DNA of 64,000 nucleotides from Histoplasma ohiense (GCA_017607445.1 JAEVHH010000001.1:5642001-5706000), one strand, 5' to 3'; shown: positions 1 to 12,983, counted from the first letter of the stretch. The notes: generated by a model not told the origin, from the sequence alone. Program-made: numbers and translations.

Positions 1-165
1 AACGCGGATACCACACCCGCCACCGTGATGTCCACCAGTCCGTTCACTGCTGCTCGCAAGGTTCCTCAGAGGTTGTTCCGAATCTGTAGCTGTCTGCTCG
101 GCTTTTCCGGTCCAGCCAGGGATGTCGGATTCTTGAGGTCCGGTTTGGCGGGAAGGGGAAGGTGA
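1..165 (+). CDS. Possible 3' end of a coding sequence, unidentified
   Basis: Frame 1 is open from the first base of the window to a TGA at 163-165 (54 codons). It is clearly more GC-rich than the sequence that follows, which turns into a low-complexity AT-rich 3' flank with a TA microsatellite. The encoded tail is Ser/Thr/Arg-rich with no recognisable domain (it includes STSPFTAARKVPQRLF). I infer that it may be the last exon of a gene beginning to the left. A chance open frame of this length is quite possible, so the call is weak. Confidence 0.3.
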   Translation, partial: NADTTPATVMSTSPFTAARKVPQRLFRICSCLLGFSGPARDVGFLRSGLAGRGR

Positions 166-1843
166 TTGGCGGCCAGCGTGACGGGAGGACATATTTGTGG
201 ATATTTTTTGGGTTGGGGGGGGAGGAGGGTTGGAGAGTATGTGGCTGCTCTATAGATATATATATATATATATATATCCCACGTTTTAGTGTTTGTTCCC
301 GTTCGTTTTTTGGCCCCCCTCTCGTACAGCACAGTAATGAGATGTGATGAGATCGGCCGGTGAAGTCTTTCTTTGGTATATTCGGGTCTCACCCTATGTT
401 CGTTAATCCATTTGGCACACGTTACGTACAACCCACGTATAAATATCAAGTTCCAAGGGGGGGGATTGTTTTGAGTTTGCTCGCAAAACTTGGACAAAAA
501 AACATCATGATGACGTCTGCTCCCCTCCGCCGACTAACAACACGCAATCCCCTAACGAAATTTGATTCCCTATTGTTCTGCTCTATGAGATCAATGGTAA
601 GTAGAGAGGATTTTTGCCTGTTTTTAGGTGTGAGCGGAATAGTATCGCTTTGGCAGAACTTTCCTTAATTGTTCGTTCATTCGTCGTCAGACAAGGGGGA
701 CATCTCCCTTCGTAGTGGTCATTTTCCTGTGGTTACAAGTTGGTTGGACATCCGCGTTCCTTCTCCATGAATTCCTTAGCCCACTTAGGAGATGCTAGGA
801 CGTGAGCGTGTTATATTGAAATTTACATATTTTTTTGTACCTCGCAGGCTTTTTCTTTAAGTGGTTATATTTTGTGCATATGCACACCCTGGAGCAAAGT
901 GTAAGAATCAAGTTTTCATTCCACATATGTGGTTTGATGTATATTAATTTTATATCGTTCTTATATATACCCGCCCTCTTGTCTAGTTTTACGTTAGATT
1001 GCATTGCGCCAGAGATTTCCAGAGAATGATTTAAAAAGCAAGTTGAAATTGGGTGGGAAGGAGAAATGTGCTTAACTAATGCATTGCCGCCTCCCGAGGT
1101 CGGTATATATAGTAATAGGAGTCTAGGTCAATGGACGCGTTGATATCAGAGTTTGGAGGAGTGAGATGAAGATAGGCTAGACAACAACCTATAGCTCCCA
1201 GTGTGGAACATGGCTTTCATAATACACAGAGAATAATCTCAGTGATAATTAACCGGTCCCGTGAGTGGAGAGGTTGGTGGGTTGGTGCAAGGCCAATGAA
1301 ATGGAGTTGTATCGCTGGGGTTTCCTGGGTAGACGTGGGAATGAAAACTATCTAATGAAAATCAGTGTAGAATAGAATACGAAAGAGTAAGAGGGACTAA
1401 AAAGAACGATGGGGCGAAGAGGATGAAGGACTAAGCGCTTGAAGGACGAGCGATGGAGTGAAAAAAAAAAAAAATGAAATTAGGAAGAGAAAATGAAAAT
1501 GAAAAACAAATCGTGAGAATAGAAAAGCTGTCTTTCTGGAATCGAAGAGTAGACCCACAAACTAGAATCGGTGACATTTGAATTGAGATAGAAGGGAGAA
1601 AACCAAGGGAGTGTTCGTAAAACAAAGGGGGATATATCTGCCCACTTTGAAAAACTCATGTTGGTGCCCAGGGGAGTGGAGGATATGTGTGGTATGTAGG
1701 TAGATGACGCTAATAAAGTAGGGGGGATTGATATGAATAAAAATTAAAGAAGCTTTTGTCGTCTTTTATGTCATTCTCATTTTATTGCCTTTTTTGTCTT
1801 TTCGTCTCTGTTTTTTGCTTTTTGCTGTAGCTGGCTAGAAAGA
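166..1843. other. Intergenic region, no supported gene
   Basis: This is AT-rich sequence with a TA microsatellite, short poly(A) runs (near 1459-1474) and purine-rich stretches. Open frames here are short, start or end in low-complexity DNA and show no plausible domains. The right end is the 3' flank of the importin gene. Confidence 0.6.
255..277. repeat. (TA)n microsatellite
   Basis: An uninterrupted TA dinucleotide run of about 23 bases lies in the intergenic DNA. It is seen directly and has no associated gene. Confidence 0.9.
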
Positions 1844-4800
1844 TTACGAACCACCATTTGCCTGTGCTGCTGCTGCTGCTGCTGCCGCAGCATTTGCATT
1901 CTCAAAAGCTAATGCCTGCGCATCGGCTTCGTTGACAACGGTCTGAATAATTTGTTGCTCTTCGGAATTAAGGATTTTGGTCAGGTTTTCGTAAAGGGCC
2001 GGTTGCTCTTGTTGTAGATCTGAAGGGCAACATGTCAGTATCTCACAGAATCAACGAGGAAAAGCGAAAAAAAGCTGAAGTGAACTCACTCATCAAAACG
2101 TTCTTGAATAAGCTATATGGCTCAATTTTATCCAATGGACTCTCAAGCAAACTCTTTTCGTCAAGGTCATCGTCCTCATTGCCGGGCATCGCTGAGTATT
2201 TCATAGCCTGTGAAGTGAATCTTAGCAGCCGCTGAAATAAGTATCTTTAATCCATAACATGTTAAGATCTTACTTCTTGGTTTAAGAACTCAACATAAGA
2301 TTGACTCTCGTCGTCAAGGTCTCCATCAGGACCCTCATCTTCATCTTGTGCTGTCCACTCCACTTCGCCACTCCAATCATTATTCGAGTCGTCATCATCG
2401 TCCCCTTCATAATAACTTAAATCGACATTAGAAGTAGCTTCTTCGCGGTCTGGAATTTGGTCAGCATCGAGTCTACGTTTAACCGAGGAGAGGTTTCATG
2501 GTGAACATACGCTTCAAGGCCGCTGGAAGGGTCTGGAAAAGCTTGCTAATCCCCTGTAGGAGGCGGGGCCAGCCTGGCTGTACGCTTGCAGGCACATCAT
2601 TTCCTCGCAAGGTCAATAGTGCGCTGATGGCAACGATGCAAAGCTTCTTGTCATGGACCCTGGTAAACATGTCCATATTCGAAAACCAAGTACTGAAGAA
2701 TTTGTTGGTCCATTCTTTGGACTCCAGGAATTGGAGCGATAGCAAGGGGTTATAGTAAATGGCATTGATAACCATCTCCATGAGGTGAATCCGGTAAGAC
2801 TTGGCATGCGTTTCATTCGAATTCAATACCGCCATCGCTAATGAGATGAATGTTGGGATATATTGATCGACTTGGCCTCGAAGGTTAAGCATGAGAGCCT
2901 CTGCAAGTTTGCACCCACAGATTCTATCAACTCCTCCAACTTTCTCGTCATGGAAAATGTCTTCCACCATACCAACGAGAGCTTGAAGGTAAGCGGGGTT
3001 TTGCGTCAAAGTAAAGGAGCCAAAGGTTACAAAATTGTCTAAAGCTGGCAACATATCTATAAATAGCAACATTAGCTTCGCAAGTCATTTAGTTTATGGA
3101 AATCATTAACTAGCCTTCAAGATACAACTCCGCTCCGGATTTGAAAGTCTTGTGCATGAGGACAAATGCTTGCCACATCGTTGGAGAGATAGACTTGGCG
3201 GCGAAAGTGCAAGAATCGATGATCTCAAAGACTTCGGTATACAAATCTGTACGGGTTGCAGTTAGCGTTGGGTCAATGAATAGGGATACAAGCAATCCTA
3301 CCATAGAGTTTATTGTCAAGGGTAATTGTAATGACAGGCATTAAAATGGTTTCGAGGTGCAGAAGAACATCTGGTGTGCTTTCCAGAGTTAAAATGAGAG
3401 TTCCTATGGTTTGGAGTACTCCCAATGCAGTGATGCTCTTGTCATCTAGGAAATCGCCGTAAATGTCTTCATCGCCTTTCGAGGTATTTTTTCGTTCATC
3501 AAGCATATCTCCGATAATACGCAAGTAGGTGTCTCTCAGTTGCTCGCACAGAGCCACAGCAAAAGGAGTGAGTTCTGCCGAGAAGGCTTCAACGAAGTCT
3601 TCCATGACGCTTGCAAGCGGATCCAAATCCACTTCATTAGAGAGCTTGAGGAGCTGTTGCATGATTTGTGGGATACTAGTTTGCATCGAGGTCCGAATAA
3701 CATCATGGCGAATAAGCGGTTGGAGGGCAAGGGCAGCTTCCACTCTCACTGGAAGTTCAGGGTCGGCCAATGCATCCAAAATATTTCTATAAACTACCAT
3801 GAGGTTGTTGGTGTCATTGAAGTCTAGCTCATTGAACTTTTCCAAAGTGTCGCAAGCCCGTGCGCGGAGATAGCCATGGGGGCTTTTAAATTCTGGGAAA
3901 ACGTGGCGGACGAAAAAGTACTCGACTTGGTCAGCAATAGGGCTCTTCTTGCCTAAAATTACGGAAGCCAATGTGCCAATCATGCGAAGGGCGCCCTCCT
4001 TTTCGCGAGGAAGTTTTTGGTCATCTGGAGACGATTCGTACTTGCTCACAACCCCGTTTATGAAACTCAAGATAGAAAATGTCTGCTTCTTCCGGCTTTG
4101 TGTCAGCGCTACGAGGAAGTTTGTAGCTGCGACATCTGGTGCAGAAACCTCTTCATATATATTCAACTTCCGGTGCAAATACTCGGAAGGGTCTGTCTCA
4201 AAAAGCTCAATATCTTCATCAGACTGGCAGAGTACTGGGAAAATCAGGTGTTGAATGAGATTATCCATATGAGGTTTCAGATGGTCCCATGTAATTTTTG
4301 GCTTGACACAGTCTTGCAGAAAGACCAAAGTATAAGAAAGTGCAGGCTTGCTTAGCCATTGTCCGTTGACCCATTTATCGATTTCCCCCAGGTAACCCTT
4401 CAGAATCTCGGGGGCAAAGGTCGAGATGAAAATCTTGGCATACTGGGTGTATCTGTTCGAGCTGGATTTGCCGATAAGATTAGGGTTGCCGTAACTATGA
4501 GTATATCGCAACTGGTTAGATCGTCTTTCCTTTCAAAATATAAATTGCTCCATGAACGTACCGAACGAATAGACGGTTCAAATTGGCATAAGAGCATTTT
4601 TTGGCTTTCCACCAATGGTTAAGGTCCCGCTCATCTACATCTTCTAGCAGGGAACTCGCGGGAGGGATTTTTCCAATGACTCTCAAGAACAAAGTGCACC
4701 AATCGACCGTTGCTTGATGGGTCATCAGGAAATTTGGCATTTCAAACTGTAGTGAACCGAAAAATTTCCGCGTCAGTAAAAACCATCTAAGATCCCGAGG

Positions 4801-5680
4801 CCCATAGCGCTCTTGGAAATGAAAGTTTTCATCACCCACATAGGTAGCGTTCTTATACGCCTTGACAACTGTCCGCAGCATCTCCCCCGCTTCGATGCTT
4901 TCCTCATTGATAAGCCGGGACCCAATATCCAGTAATCGCGGAAACGAGACTTCCACCACTTTCTCAAAATCCCCCCTCTTGTCGCTCGCCTTGAATCTGT
5001 AAACACGACATATTGCCAGCAGACACTGCAAACCCGCGAAGACTGAGTTTGCGTCGTTGGTATTGAGTAACTGGACAGTCACGTCCATATAGTCAGGCCA
5101 TCTTGAAGGGAAATCGTATTGGAGGACCTTGGATAGGATAGGGGCCAACTGAGATCGAACGGCGGGCGGGGAGGAGGCGAGTAAAGGGATAATACGAGCT
5201 CGGAATGGAGCCCGGTCTTCATCTGGAATGGCTTTGTGAATGGATTGTTCTTCGGCAGGAGCCCATCCTCGAGTGACCCGATTTTTCAGATATACCACCG
5301 CTAAAGTTGGAAAAAAAAAACAGGAGATTTGAGTCAGCAATACACAAGACACAATAGCCTATACCTATGGCTAACCAAGCGGACGAGAAGACGTTATGTG
5401 TTTCGAGGAAAATAAATATAAACATGGCGGGGTTGTTTTCTTACTCGATAGTCGAACTCCATTGTCCTGCTCCGCCTGTAAAATATCCAACAGCGCATTG
5501 ACGAATCCAGGCTGCTCCTCAGCCTAATATAATGGCACAAAAGAGTTAGCGGGATTATCGACACACATATTCAGAAATTGAATAACATACGAATTTCAGG
5601 TCCGCCTCTGCCTGTTGTCGAGTATCCGCATTGGTGTTGAGGGTCGCTTGGATACGGTCTCGGAGGCCTGCGACATCCAT
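1844..5680 (-). CDS. SXM1: Importin-beta family karyopherin (importin-7/8, SXM1/NMD5 type)
   Basis: Nuclear import receptor of the importin-7/8 class, which carries ribosomal proteins and other cargo through the nuclear pore in a Ran-dependent cycle. The nine-exon model is complement(1844-2019, 2090-2207, 2274-2449, 2511-3056, 3115-3246, 3302-4494, 4562-5300, 5445-5523, 5591-5680). It closes in phase and gives 1,082 residues, near the family's usual 1,040-1,050. The start MDVAGLRDRIQATLN is a typical importin N-terminal helix. The next exons give ALLDILQAEQDNGVRL and VVYLKNRVTRGW, the expected N-terminal domain. HEAT-type helices fill the rest. The acidic stretch YYEGDDDDSNNDWSGE (about residue 925) matches the acidic Ran/cargo loop of the class. 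The C-terminus has a nine-alanine run encoded by a GCA repeat. The intron at 3057-3114 appears to use a GC donor. SXM1 and NMD5 are close paralogues in yeast, so the symbol marks the family, not strict orthology. Confidence 0.93.
3057..3114 (-). other. Probable GC-AG intron in the importin gene
   Basis: Every GT donor near the end of the exon at 3115-3246 breaks the reading frame. Splicing after GAAG with a GC donor (G|GCTAGT) to the acceptor TATAG at 3057 restores phase. It reads LYLEDMLPALDN, the expected importin sequence. GC-AG introns are a known minor class of spliceosomal intron. Confidence 0.7.
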
Positions 5681-6282
5681 CTCGTGCTTATAACAACCCC
5701 CCAGCACCAGGCCAGAGGAGGGGCAGATCTAGAATATAAAACAAGGCAGGTTGTTGCCTCGGTCCAAGCAGCGCGACGTAGCGTGGGTGATTGGGCGTGT
5801 AGGAGGATATGGTGATGGGTAGTGTTTTGTGGAGAGGGAAGTTGGGCAGAAAAGATGAGAAAGCACAGATCGGTCGGTGGGGTTTACAGTTTTAAAATGG
5901 AGGTTAGCATGGATGCTTGAACCTTTTTTTTTTTCCTATCCACAACCACCTCTTATTTTTTTAATTTTTTTTATCTGGCGCTAATTCGTAAAAACAATAA
6001 TAAAAGAAAAAGATAATTCGTCCAAATACAGTGAAAGCTATGGATCGAAAAAGGCGAGGATACAACCATCTCATTCGATTATCTACTTTATACCCCAAAG
6101 ACACTGGCAGACTCCAATATAAAAATATGGATAGCTGGCTTCTTCCGGCGTCACACACCAATTGTTAGTATGAATCCTATTGGCAAACACATTCCCGCAC
6201 ACAGCACGATTCACAACAATACCAACTGTTCAAGGATAAACTTTGACGATGCATCAGTTGGCCAGTATCAATGGTCATTCTT
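5681..6282. other. Intergenic: importin promoter side and SKI2 3' flank
   Basis: This is the upstream region of the minus-strand importin gene, followed by the 3' untranslated side of SKI2. It contains poly(T) and poly(A) runs near 5923-5970. No gene was seen. Confidence 0.6.
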
Positions 6283-9200
6283 TTACATGTAAAGGGACGC
6301 GGCGAATATTACGTCGCGCTTGATCAGCTCTTGTGCCTGTTCCGTCTTGTTATAGAGCGTTGGATCGCCCACTAGCTTAGCAGCACTCTTTACCTCCCGA
6401 CAGGTTTCGTCTAACCGTGTGATAACACGTACAATCGTTCCTTCCATCACATCTGTCAAATCTGTGATTCGGTTGAATGACATTCCCCGCGCCCATTCGT
6501 ACACCACCTCGACAAGGCTGAATCGGGGCTTGCTCACGAAGTCATTGGAGTCATCACTCGATAGGATGACCTGGTGCTGGATTTGAAAGTCATTTACCCT
6601 CTCCGATATCTTGATTATGGCCTCTTTGCCCTTTTCAAGTCGCGGCGTGAGTGTCGGTACGCTCTCCGTCTTTTCTTGGAAGACGAAAGCTGACAGCAGA
6701 GCAACGATCTCTTCTGGCTCGTATTCTGCAAACACATTTTCCAGAATTAATTCTGTCAGGACGAGCTCGTCGGCTGAATGAATCTAGATATAGATAATGT
6801 CAATTTTTTGAGATTGAAAATGATTTCACGTGGATGGCACAATAACCTACCTCACAGGCAACTTTCCCCTTCAATTGGACTCGACAAGCCTCATCAACGA
6901 AGCCAAGATCCTTCAAGACCAAAATACGCTGCTCGTAGTCGGGTAACAGTTGCAAGTTTTGATCCGACATTAATTGCTTTAACTGTGAGATGTTTTCTTT
7001 AACCTGCCATTCGTCATGTTGCATTTCAAACTGCCCAAGCATCAGCATTGCCCCAATAAAATTAATGTTAGTCAAGGAGAACAACGCTTTTTTAAACCTA
7101 CATGTTTCAGAAATTGTGGGCATCGCAAACAATTGCTGGATTCGACGATGACAACCTGTGCCTGTCGCTGATTTAAGATCTCGACTACTTGAAGATCTTT
7201 GACTCGGTCCCACGCCAATTCGTCCCACGACCTGCTCTTCCACGAGGTACATAACGGCGCAAGGTCTTTCTGTGCAACTTTCAACGATTCTACAACGGGT
7301 TAACAACAGGCCAAAAGAAAAAGAAAAAACAATCGAATCAGAGCAATTAATGCAGTTATTAAAAAGGTGGGTTCCCGTTTACCTTTCTTAATATTCAAAT
7401 ACCATGTTGGACCACCTATTTTTAAAACAGTCGAAGTTACGCATTCAAGGTCTTCAAGCGGGATCTTGTATGTCTTCAGCACCATCTCGTTGGGTTCCGT
7501 CGACAGTGGCGAAAATAAATGCCGAAACGCTGGCAAATATGGAAGGATATCACTTGGATGCCGGATACCACTGATCGGGCCAAATTCGAACACCTCTAGG
7601 TTAAGGTTCGGCCCAGGAGCCATACCTTCGCGAGCAAGAATACCAACTGTCCTGACACCGTTCTGTAGGAAAGTAGCCAATATTAGCAAATCTCATTAAT
7701 TAGAATCCAACGCGTAATTCGTCACCTTTTTAAAGACGACCACTGTCTTGGCTAAAAATAATCGTCGTCCCACAGGTGATGCAAGGAGCTTAATATGAAG
7801 TTTGGCAGTGAGGCGCGAATACTCCACGGCAGCATTGTGGCAAGCTTCCATGTCGATATCACATATGGAGCATGGCTCCCGTTTTATTTTCTCTAAACTG
7901 GCCTCAGATAGTTGCACTTGTTTCTGGTGCTCCGGCAGGAGCGCTTGCGTTGCATTTTCACTGAAGCTTCGCTTGATCATTTCTTCAATCTTCAAGGCTT
8001 CTACTCGCAGGAGGCTCAATATCATATTATATGTAAGTCGGAATTGAGATCGAAGCTTAGTCGGATCGCCTAGAATCATACGTCGCAGAGTGCCAGCGGG
8101 CGGCGCCTCATCCCTACCAGACGTAACAATGATCACTGATCCCACTGTGTCAAGACCACGGCGACCTGCTCTCCCTGCCATTTGAGTATATTCACCAGGG
8201 AGAAGGTCTCTAAAGGACCTTCCGTCATGTTTTCGGAAGCCAGAAAATACAACAGTCCTGGTTGGCAGATTCAGACCCATCGCAAAAGTTTCCGTCGCAA
8301 ACAGCACTTTCACCAAGGTCTTTGCGAATAATATCTCAACGATTTCCTTAATGATAGGTAAGAGGCCACCATGGTGAACCCCGATACCCCTACTCAGCAG
8401 CTCCCTAACCCGACGAATTTGTGGAAGGACTCTATCTTCTGCCTTCAGCCTTGCCAGCGACTTTTCAATAATCATATGGATAGAACTCTTTTCTGCTGCC
8501 GTGCAAAAATCTTGGTTAGACAAGGAATCCGCATTTTCCTCGCATCTCTTCTTGGAAAATACAAAAACACACGCGGGTAACAAGTTTTCTTTTCGCAAAT
8601 GTTGCACCAGATGGACCCAGACATTTCTGTCTTGTGCAACGGTCGTTCGCCCACCGCCTCGGCCTGTTCTGGCGATATTGCCGGTTCTATGAGGTGCAGG
8701 TTGGCCTCTGCCCCGCTGCTGTGTACCGCCTCGTTGTTGTTGTTGGACGCCTCCACGTTGAGTGCCACCACGCTGGGGCCCACCTCGTTGGTTACCACGT
8801 TGGGGCTGCCCACCACGACCTCTATCTCCATGACCACCTCTGTTATTATTGGACTGGGCGTCCGCCGCTTTCTGAGTACGAAGTTTGTCCCGCCCGGATA
8901 GAATGTCATCTACCTTCTTCCATCCTTTCTCGATAAAGTTTTTGTTTGAGTCGACAATTTTGTGCATGCTCTTATCCGCCCAGAGGTAATGCTCCAATGG
9001 GACAGGGCGTTTGGGGGTTGAAATGACATAGATGTCCTTCTTCTTAGTCCTGCCTACCCAGGAGGCAAATTCGTATGTGTTTGGTACCGTAGCGGACAGA
9101 AGAATTAGAGTAACATGTTCTGGTAGCATGATAATGACTTCTTCCCAAACCACGCCTCTTTCCAGGTCATTTACGTAGTGCACTTCGTCGAAAATGACAA

Positions 9201-10637
9201 ACTCTACATCCCGAATAAGATCAGCGCCGCGGTAAAGCATGCTCCTCAGAATTTCCGTCGTCATGATCAAGCAGCTCGCCTCGGGGTTAATCTGGACGTC
9301 TCCGGTCAGAATTCCCACATCCTCAAATGTATTTCTGAAGTCGCGAAACTTCTGATTACTCAAGGCTTTAATCGGTGATGTGTAAATGGCTTTTGTCATG
9401 TGCTTGGCTGCGAGTGCGATCGCATACTCTGCCACAACTGTTTTTCCAGCAGATGTATGAGCGGCAACGAAAACAGAATCTCCGTTTTCCAGGTGGTAGA
9501 GTGCCTCCTTTTGGAAAGTATCCAGCTCGAAGGGCCATTCCCTCGCCATATCCGGTACCAAGTCGTAAAAATTCGTAATCTCCTTGTTGATGTCCACCAC
9601 ATGAGCCCACTCTTTACCCCCTTTCTTTGAAGTGGACGTGAGGAGCTGATTCCTTGGTTCCAAAGCTGGGTATTCAACTGGTAATAGAGAATCAATATCT
9701 TGCTCCTCTTCGTCACTGGATATGCCCTCTTGGGGTTGTTCATCGGTCCGGATGTTTCTTTCTACACCAAGGGAGAGCCTCTCCTCCGTCAGTTCGTTAA
9801 CACCTTCCCCCTCCCGCTGTAATGTATTTTCAACATCTCGAGCATCGCCTTCATCATCCTTGCGTTTGGTTTTCTCGAACTTCGACCCCCTGGAAAATCC
9901 CGGAGGAACTTCCAACAGACCACCCTCCACGCCAAAATTAATGATTCTGTCAAGTCCCGATGCATTTCCTCCAGCAGAATTCTGATGCACATCACTTTGA
10001 GCTTCAGACTCAAGTTCAGCAATGGCTTCCACGCCCTCCAGCCCGCCAGGTGCAAACGGAAAGAATCCGGCAGCACCGCGGACGAAATCAGCACGCCCTG
10101 CTGGTCGCCTTAGCAGCGACGTAGAGTTTTTCGCAGTAGCGCTTCTCGCAGGAACAGTTACCTCGTGATAGCCAGTAACCTTGCCTTCCAGCCCTTCCCG
10201 GGTAAACCGGATGATTGTACGGGTTTGTGGTGGTGCCAGGTCCATGAGGTTCGTGTAATCCAGAGGAACTTCCCATCGCCTAGATTAAACTCATCAAAAT
10301 TTGCGCGTTAAAAAAAAAAAAAAGAAAAGAAAAGAAAAAAAAAAACCTTTTGCGAGAAGGGCACATACTGTTGCAACTTATTCAACCATGGGATACTAAA
10401 CCGAGGAGAAGGGTTCAAAAAATCTCGCTCGAGCTCAGCTTTCAGCTCCTCATCAGATTGGACTTCGCGCCTTCGACGCTGCGATCGGAAGCCTGCCTCG
10501 ATTTCCTTCTCCCCATCTGCTAAATCTTCATTTTCTTCTCTCGCTATCCAGGCGTCTAGAGTGTCATCGTTGGACAAATTATCCGCTGCGGCGTAAAGCC
10601 GCTGGACAGCATCGAGTAAATCTCGGTCTTCCGCCAT
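6283..10637 (-). CDS. SKI2: SKI2 DEVH-box RNA helicase of the SKI complex
   Basis: ATP-dependent 3'-5' RNA helicase that feeds mRNA to the cytoplasmic exosome together with Ski3 and Ski8. The six-exon model is complement(6283-6783, 6851-7030, 7102-7289, 7383-7662, 7726-10279, 10369-10637), in phase, 1,323 residues (yeast Ski2 is about 1,290). Visible motifs are [15 protein letters not shown] near residue 100, the Walker A loop [14 protein letters not shown] near 360, the DEVH box ([11 protein letters not shown]) near 452, SATVPN, and motif [14 protein letters not shown] near 786. The C-terminal DSHCT domain ends with [15 protein letters not shown] and [21 protein letters not shown]. An insert at about 560-628 is packed with RGG/RG repeats. 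An in-frame ATG eight codons upstream (10661) could also serve as start; I chose 10637. The first intron (10280-10368) carries a long pyrimidine tract on the coding strand. Confidence 0.95.
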
Positions 10638-11502
10638 ATTTGTTAATGGCGAATGACGCATCAGATGGTATTAAAGGAAACCGTAATCAGCTCCCAGTAT
10701 CATAGCAAGCCAGCCTATGGCAAACTGCTCTCTGCTTCTCAACTTATCATGTCTGTGACGCGGAGCTCAAAAGAGTGACATTCCAACCTTTTCCCTGCCG
10801 CTTTCGGAAAGCGGGCATTACCTGGGCAAGATTACGGGACAACGGAGATGCCAAATTATGCCGCGGTCAAGTCTTCAAGATTTACTGTAAATCCATTTTG
10901 TTTCCCGTGTAACAGTGAGTGAAATGAGACGCTAAACTGTCTGGCGTTTAATTAACAAACAAGCGCGCTTGGCGCAGCGGTAAAACCTTAATATCACCTC
11001 ATGGTTTCCCGATCTTGTGATATAAATTCAAGTTAAAAAGAAAAGGGCGGTAGCTATTATTTCAAGAATATCAATGGAGGCGTAAGCCCAATGAGTTGCC
11101 GTCCAAATAAACGCCTATCCACTATGCTGAAGATCGCAATTTTTTTTTGGAGGGCGGCAACTTGAAAGCTGCATCGTGTCTGAACTAAGGAAAGGGATAC
11201 TTCATGGCGATATCAACTGAGTGAATAAGCTTGTTATTCAGAATGCTCTAACGAAAGTACATATTCCCCGAGTGGAGAGAGGGAAACGTAACGTATTGAA
11301 AGAGTGACTATACGACAAGACACAACAAGGAATGTCCAGAGATAACAATATACAAAAGAGAGTGAAAAAGGGACCAAGGAAAACAAGCCACCTCAAAGCG
11401 ATTTCCGCAATACAAGAGGGACAGTACCGAACCCCAAATATTGAGGATCAACGGCTATCTTGTAGCTTGCTCCTGAGGCGAGAAGCAGTTGAAACATGAC
11501 AA
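10638..11502. other. Intergenic region between SKI2 and PNS1
   Basis: The SKI2 upstream region is followed by AT-rich sequence holding a tRNA-like relic (10963-11036) and then the PNS1 3' flank. No protein gene was seen. Confidence 0.6.
10963..11036 (+). pseudogene. tRNA-like relic (5' half intact, 3' half decayed)
   Basis: The first 20 bases (GCGCGCTTGGCGCAGCGGTA) match the 5' half of a eukaryotic tRNA, with a good RNA polymerase III A box (TGGCGCAGCGG). After the D-loop the expected second D-arm strand is lost. The T-arm region (ATAAATTCAAGTT) only faintly resembles a B box, and no cloverleaf forms. The changes lean toward A/T. It is probably a dead tRNA or the head of a tRNA-derived SINE. 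Confidence 0.4.
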
Positions 11503-12942
11503 TCAGGGATTAATCCTATCCTGTATCCGAGGGTAAACACGTAACAGGGCCTCCCACAGATCTGGGTGCTGGGTCACAAGAACTTCTGGATCCAACCCCA
11601 TCGCCATAAACGTTGTGTCCACCCCACTGACTACTGGTGTCATATACACTTTGCAAATCTGAAACCCGCAGAGGAACGCGTATGCCATGATAGCGGGTGT
11701 GAATCTCCCAGTTCTGTTGAAATCCGGTGTCGTGTATCCCAACTCGACATACGCTACAAATGCACAAAGGTACGCAACAAACAGAGATCCCAGGGTTATA
11801 GTAGTTGCAGCAATACTATCGTTGACGAGCGCATCGATACCGTGGTGTTCCATCATTTGCCACGTATATTTAGCGGCTAACCCATAGGGTTTCCCGTACA
11901 GTACCACATGGGAAAATGCATATCGATTGAAAACGCTGGTCACTCGTCGAAGCGAGCTCATTATTCCTTTCGCAACATGTGTTGTGGCCCTCCCGACGAT
12001 AGTTTGATCAGCAACCACTTCCTGTCCGGAGATGCTGCACAGCTGGCGCAGAATGTCAACCACACCGACGACCAGGCTTCCAAGGCATATGCTACCAAAG
12101 GAATAAGTGATCGCGCGTCTTGAAGCACTTCTCAATGGCCTCATTGGCATCTCCTTTGAGTTACCGCCATAGAAATACCATGAGCCATACGCTCCAGCGA
12201 CAGTAGCATGCATAGTATTCTTGATCCACTCGGTGATCCAATAGGCGGAAAGGACAGAAAACGTCATCAGCGTCTTCGTCGCAATGGATTTGCATCTGTA
12301 GTTATAACAAAGAGGGTTTGGTTTCGTTTCGTCTGGATCGAATGCAATATAAGTCGTGACGAGCGTCACGAAAAGCAACGCAGCGAATCCGACTGTGAGC
12401 ATACTTCCCATAATGCAGATCATATTCACCGATCCATGGCGTCTTATCACAGCGGCCGACGATCGAAGCAAGATTGTAGTGAATGGGATTCGTGGTATCC
12501 AGTTCACGAAGTATATAACCGCGAAAAGCCCAAGCCCAGTAAATACACCCCCGATAGCCCATTGGCGCCTATAAAGATAAACAGCACCAGTGCCGAAACT
12601 CGCACTCACATTCAATAACCCAGTGACCCAAACCAATTTATCCGTAAAAAATAAGAAGATCAAAAAGTATACTACTGAGGCGGAAACGGCGAGAGGAAGC
12701 ACAGCGCTCAAAAGCAGGACGACATTCAAATCTAGTGCGATGCTATTCGATGGGTCATTGACGATGTGTCCGTCGAAGTCGACGCCTTTCGCGTATCTGT
12801 CAGTCACGAAGGAGGAGAGAGCAACAAATGCTAACACATTCAACAAAAACTAACGAGAAGAAAAATGTTATTTTTTAACGTTAGTAGAAACTCGCAGACC
12901 AAGGTATAGATACGAAAGAAAAGGCCAAATTTTTTAAAAAAA

Positions 12943-12983
<41 letters not shown>

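Noticed and set aside
2032..4622. Several plus-strand frames of 65-110 codons inside the importin locus
   Set aside because: All are antisense shadows of the importin exons.
12208..12618. 136-codon frame antisense to PNS1
   Set aside because: It is a shadow frame of the membrane protein exon and encodes only charged low-complexity sequence.
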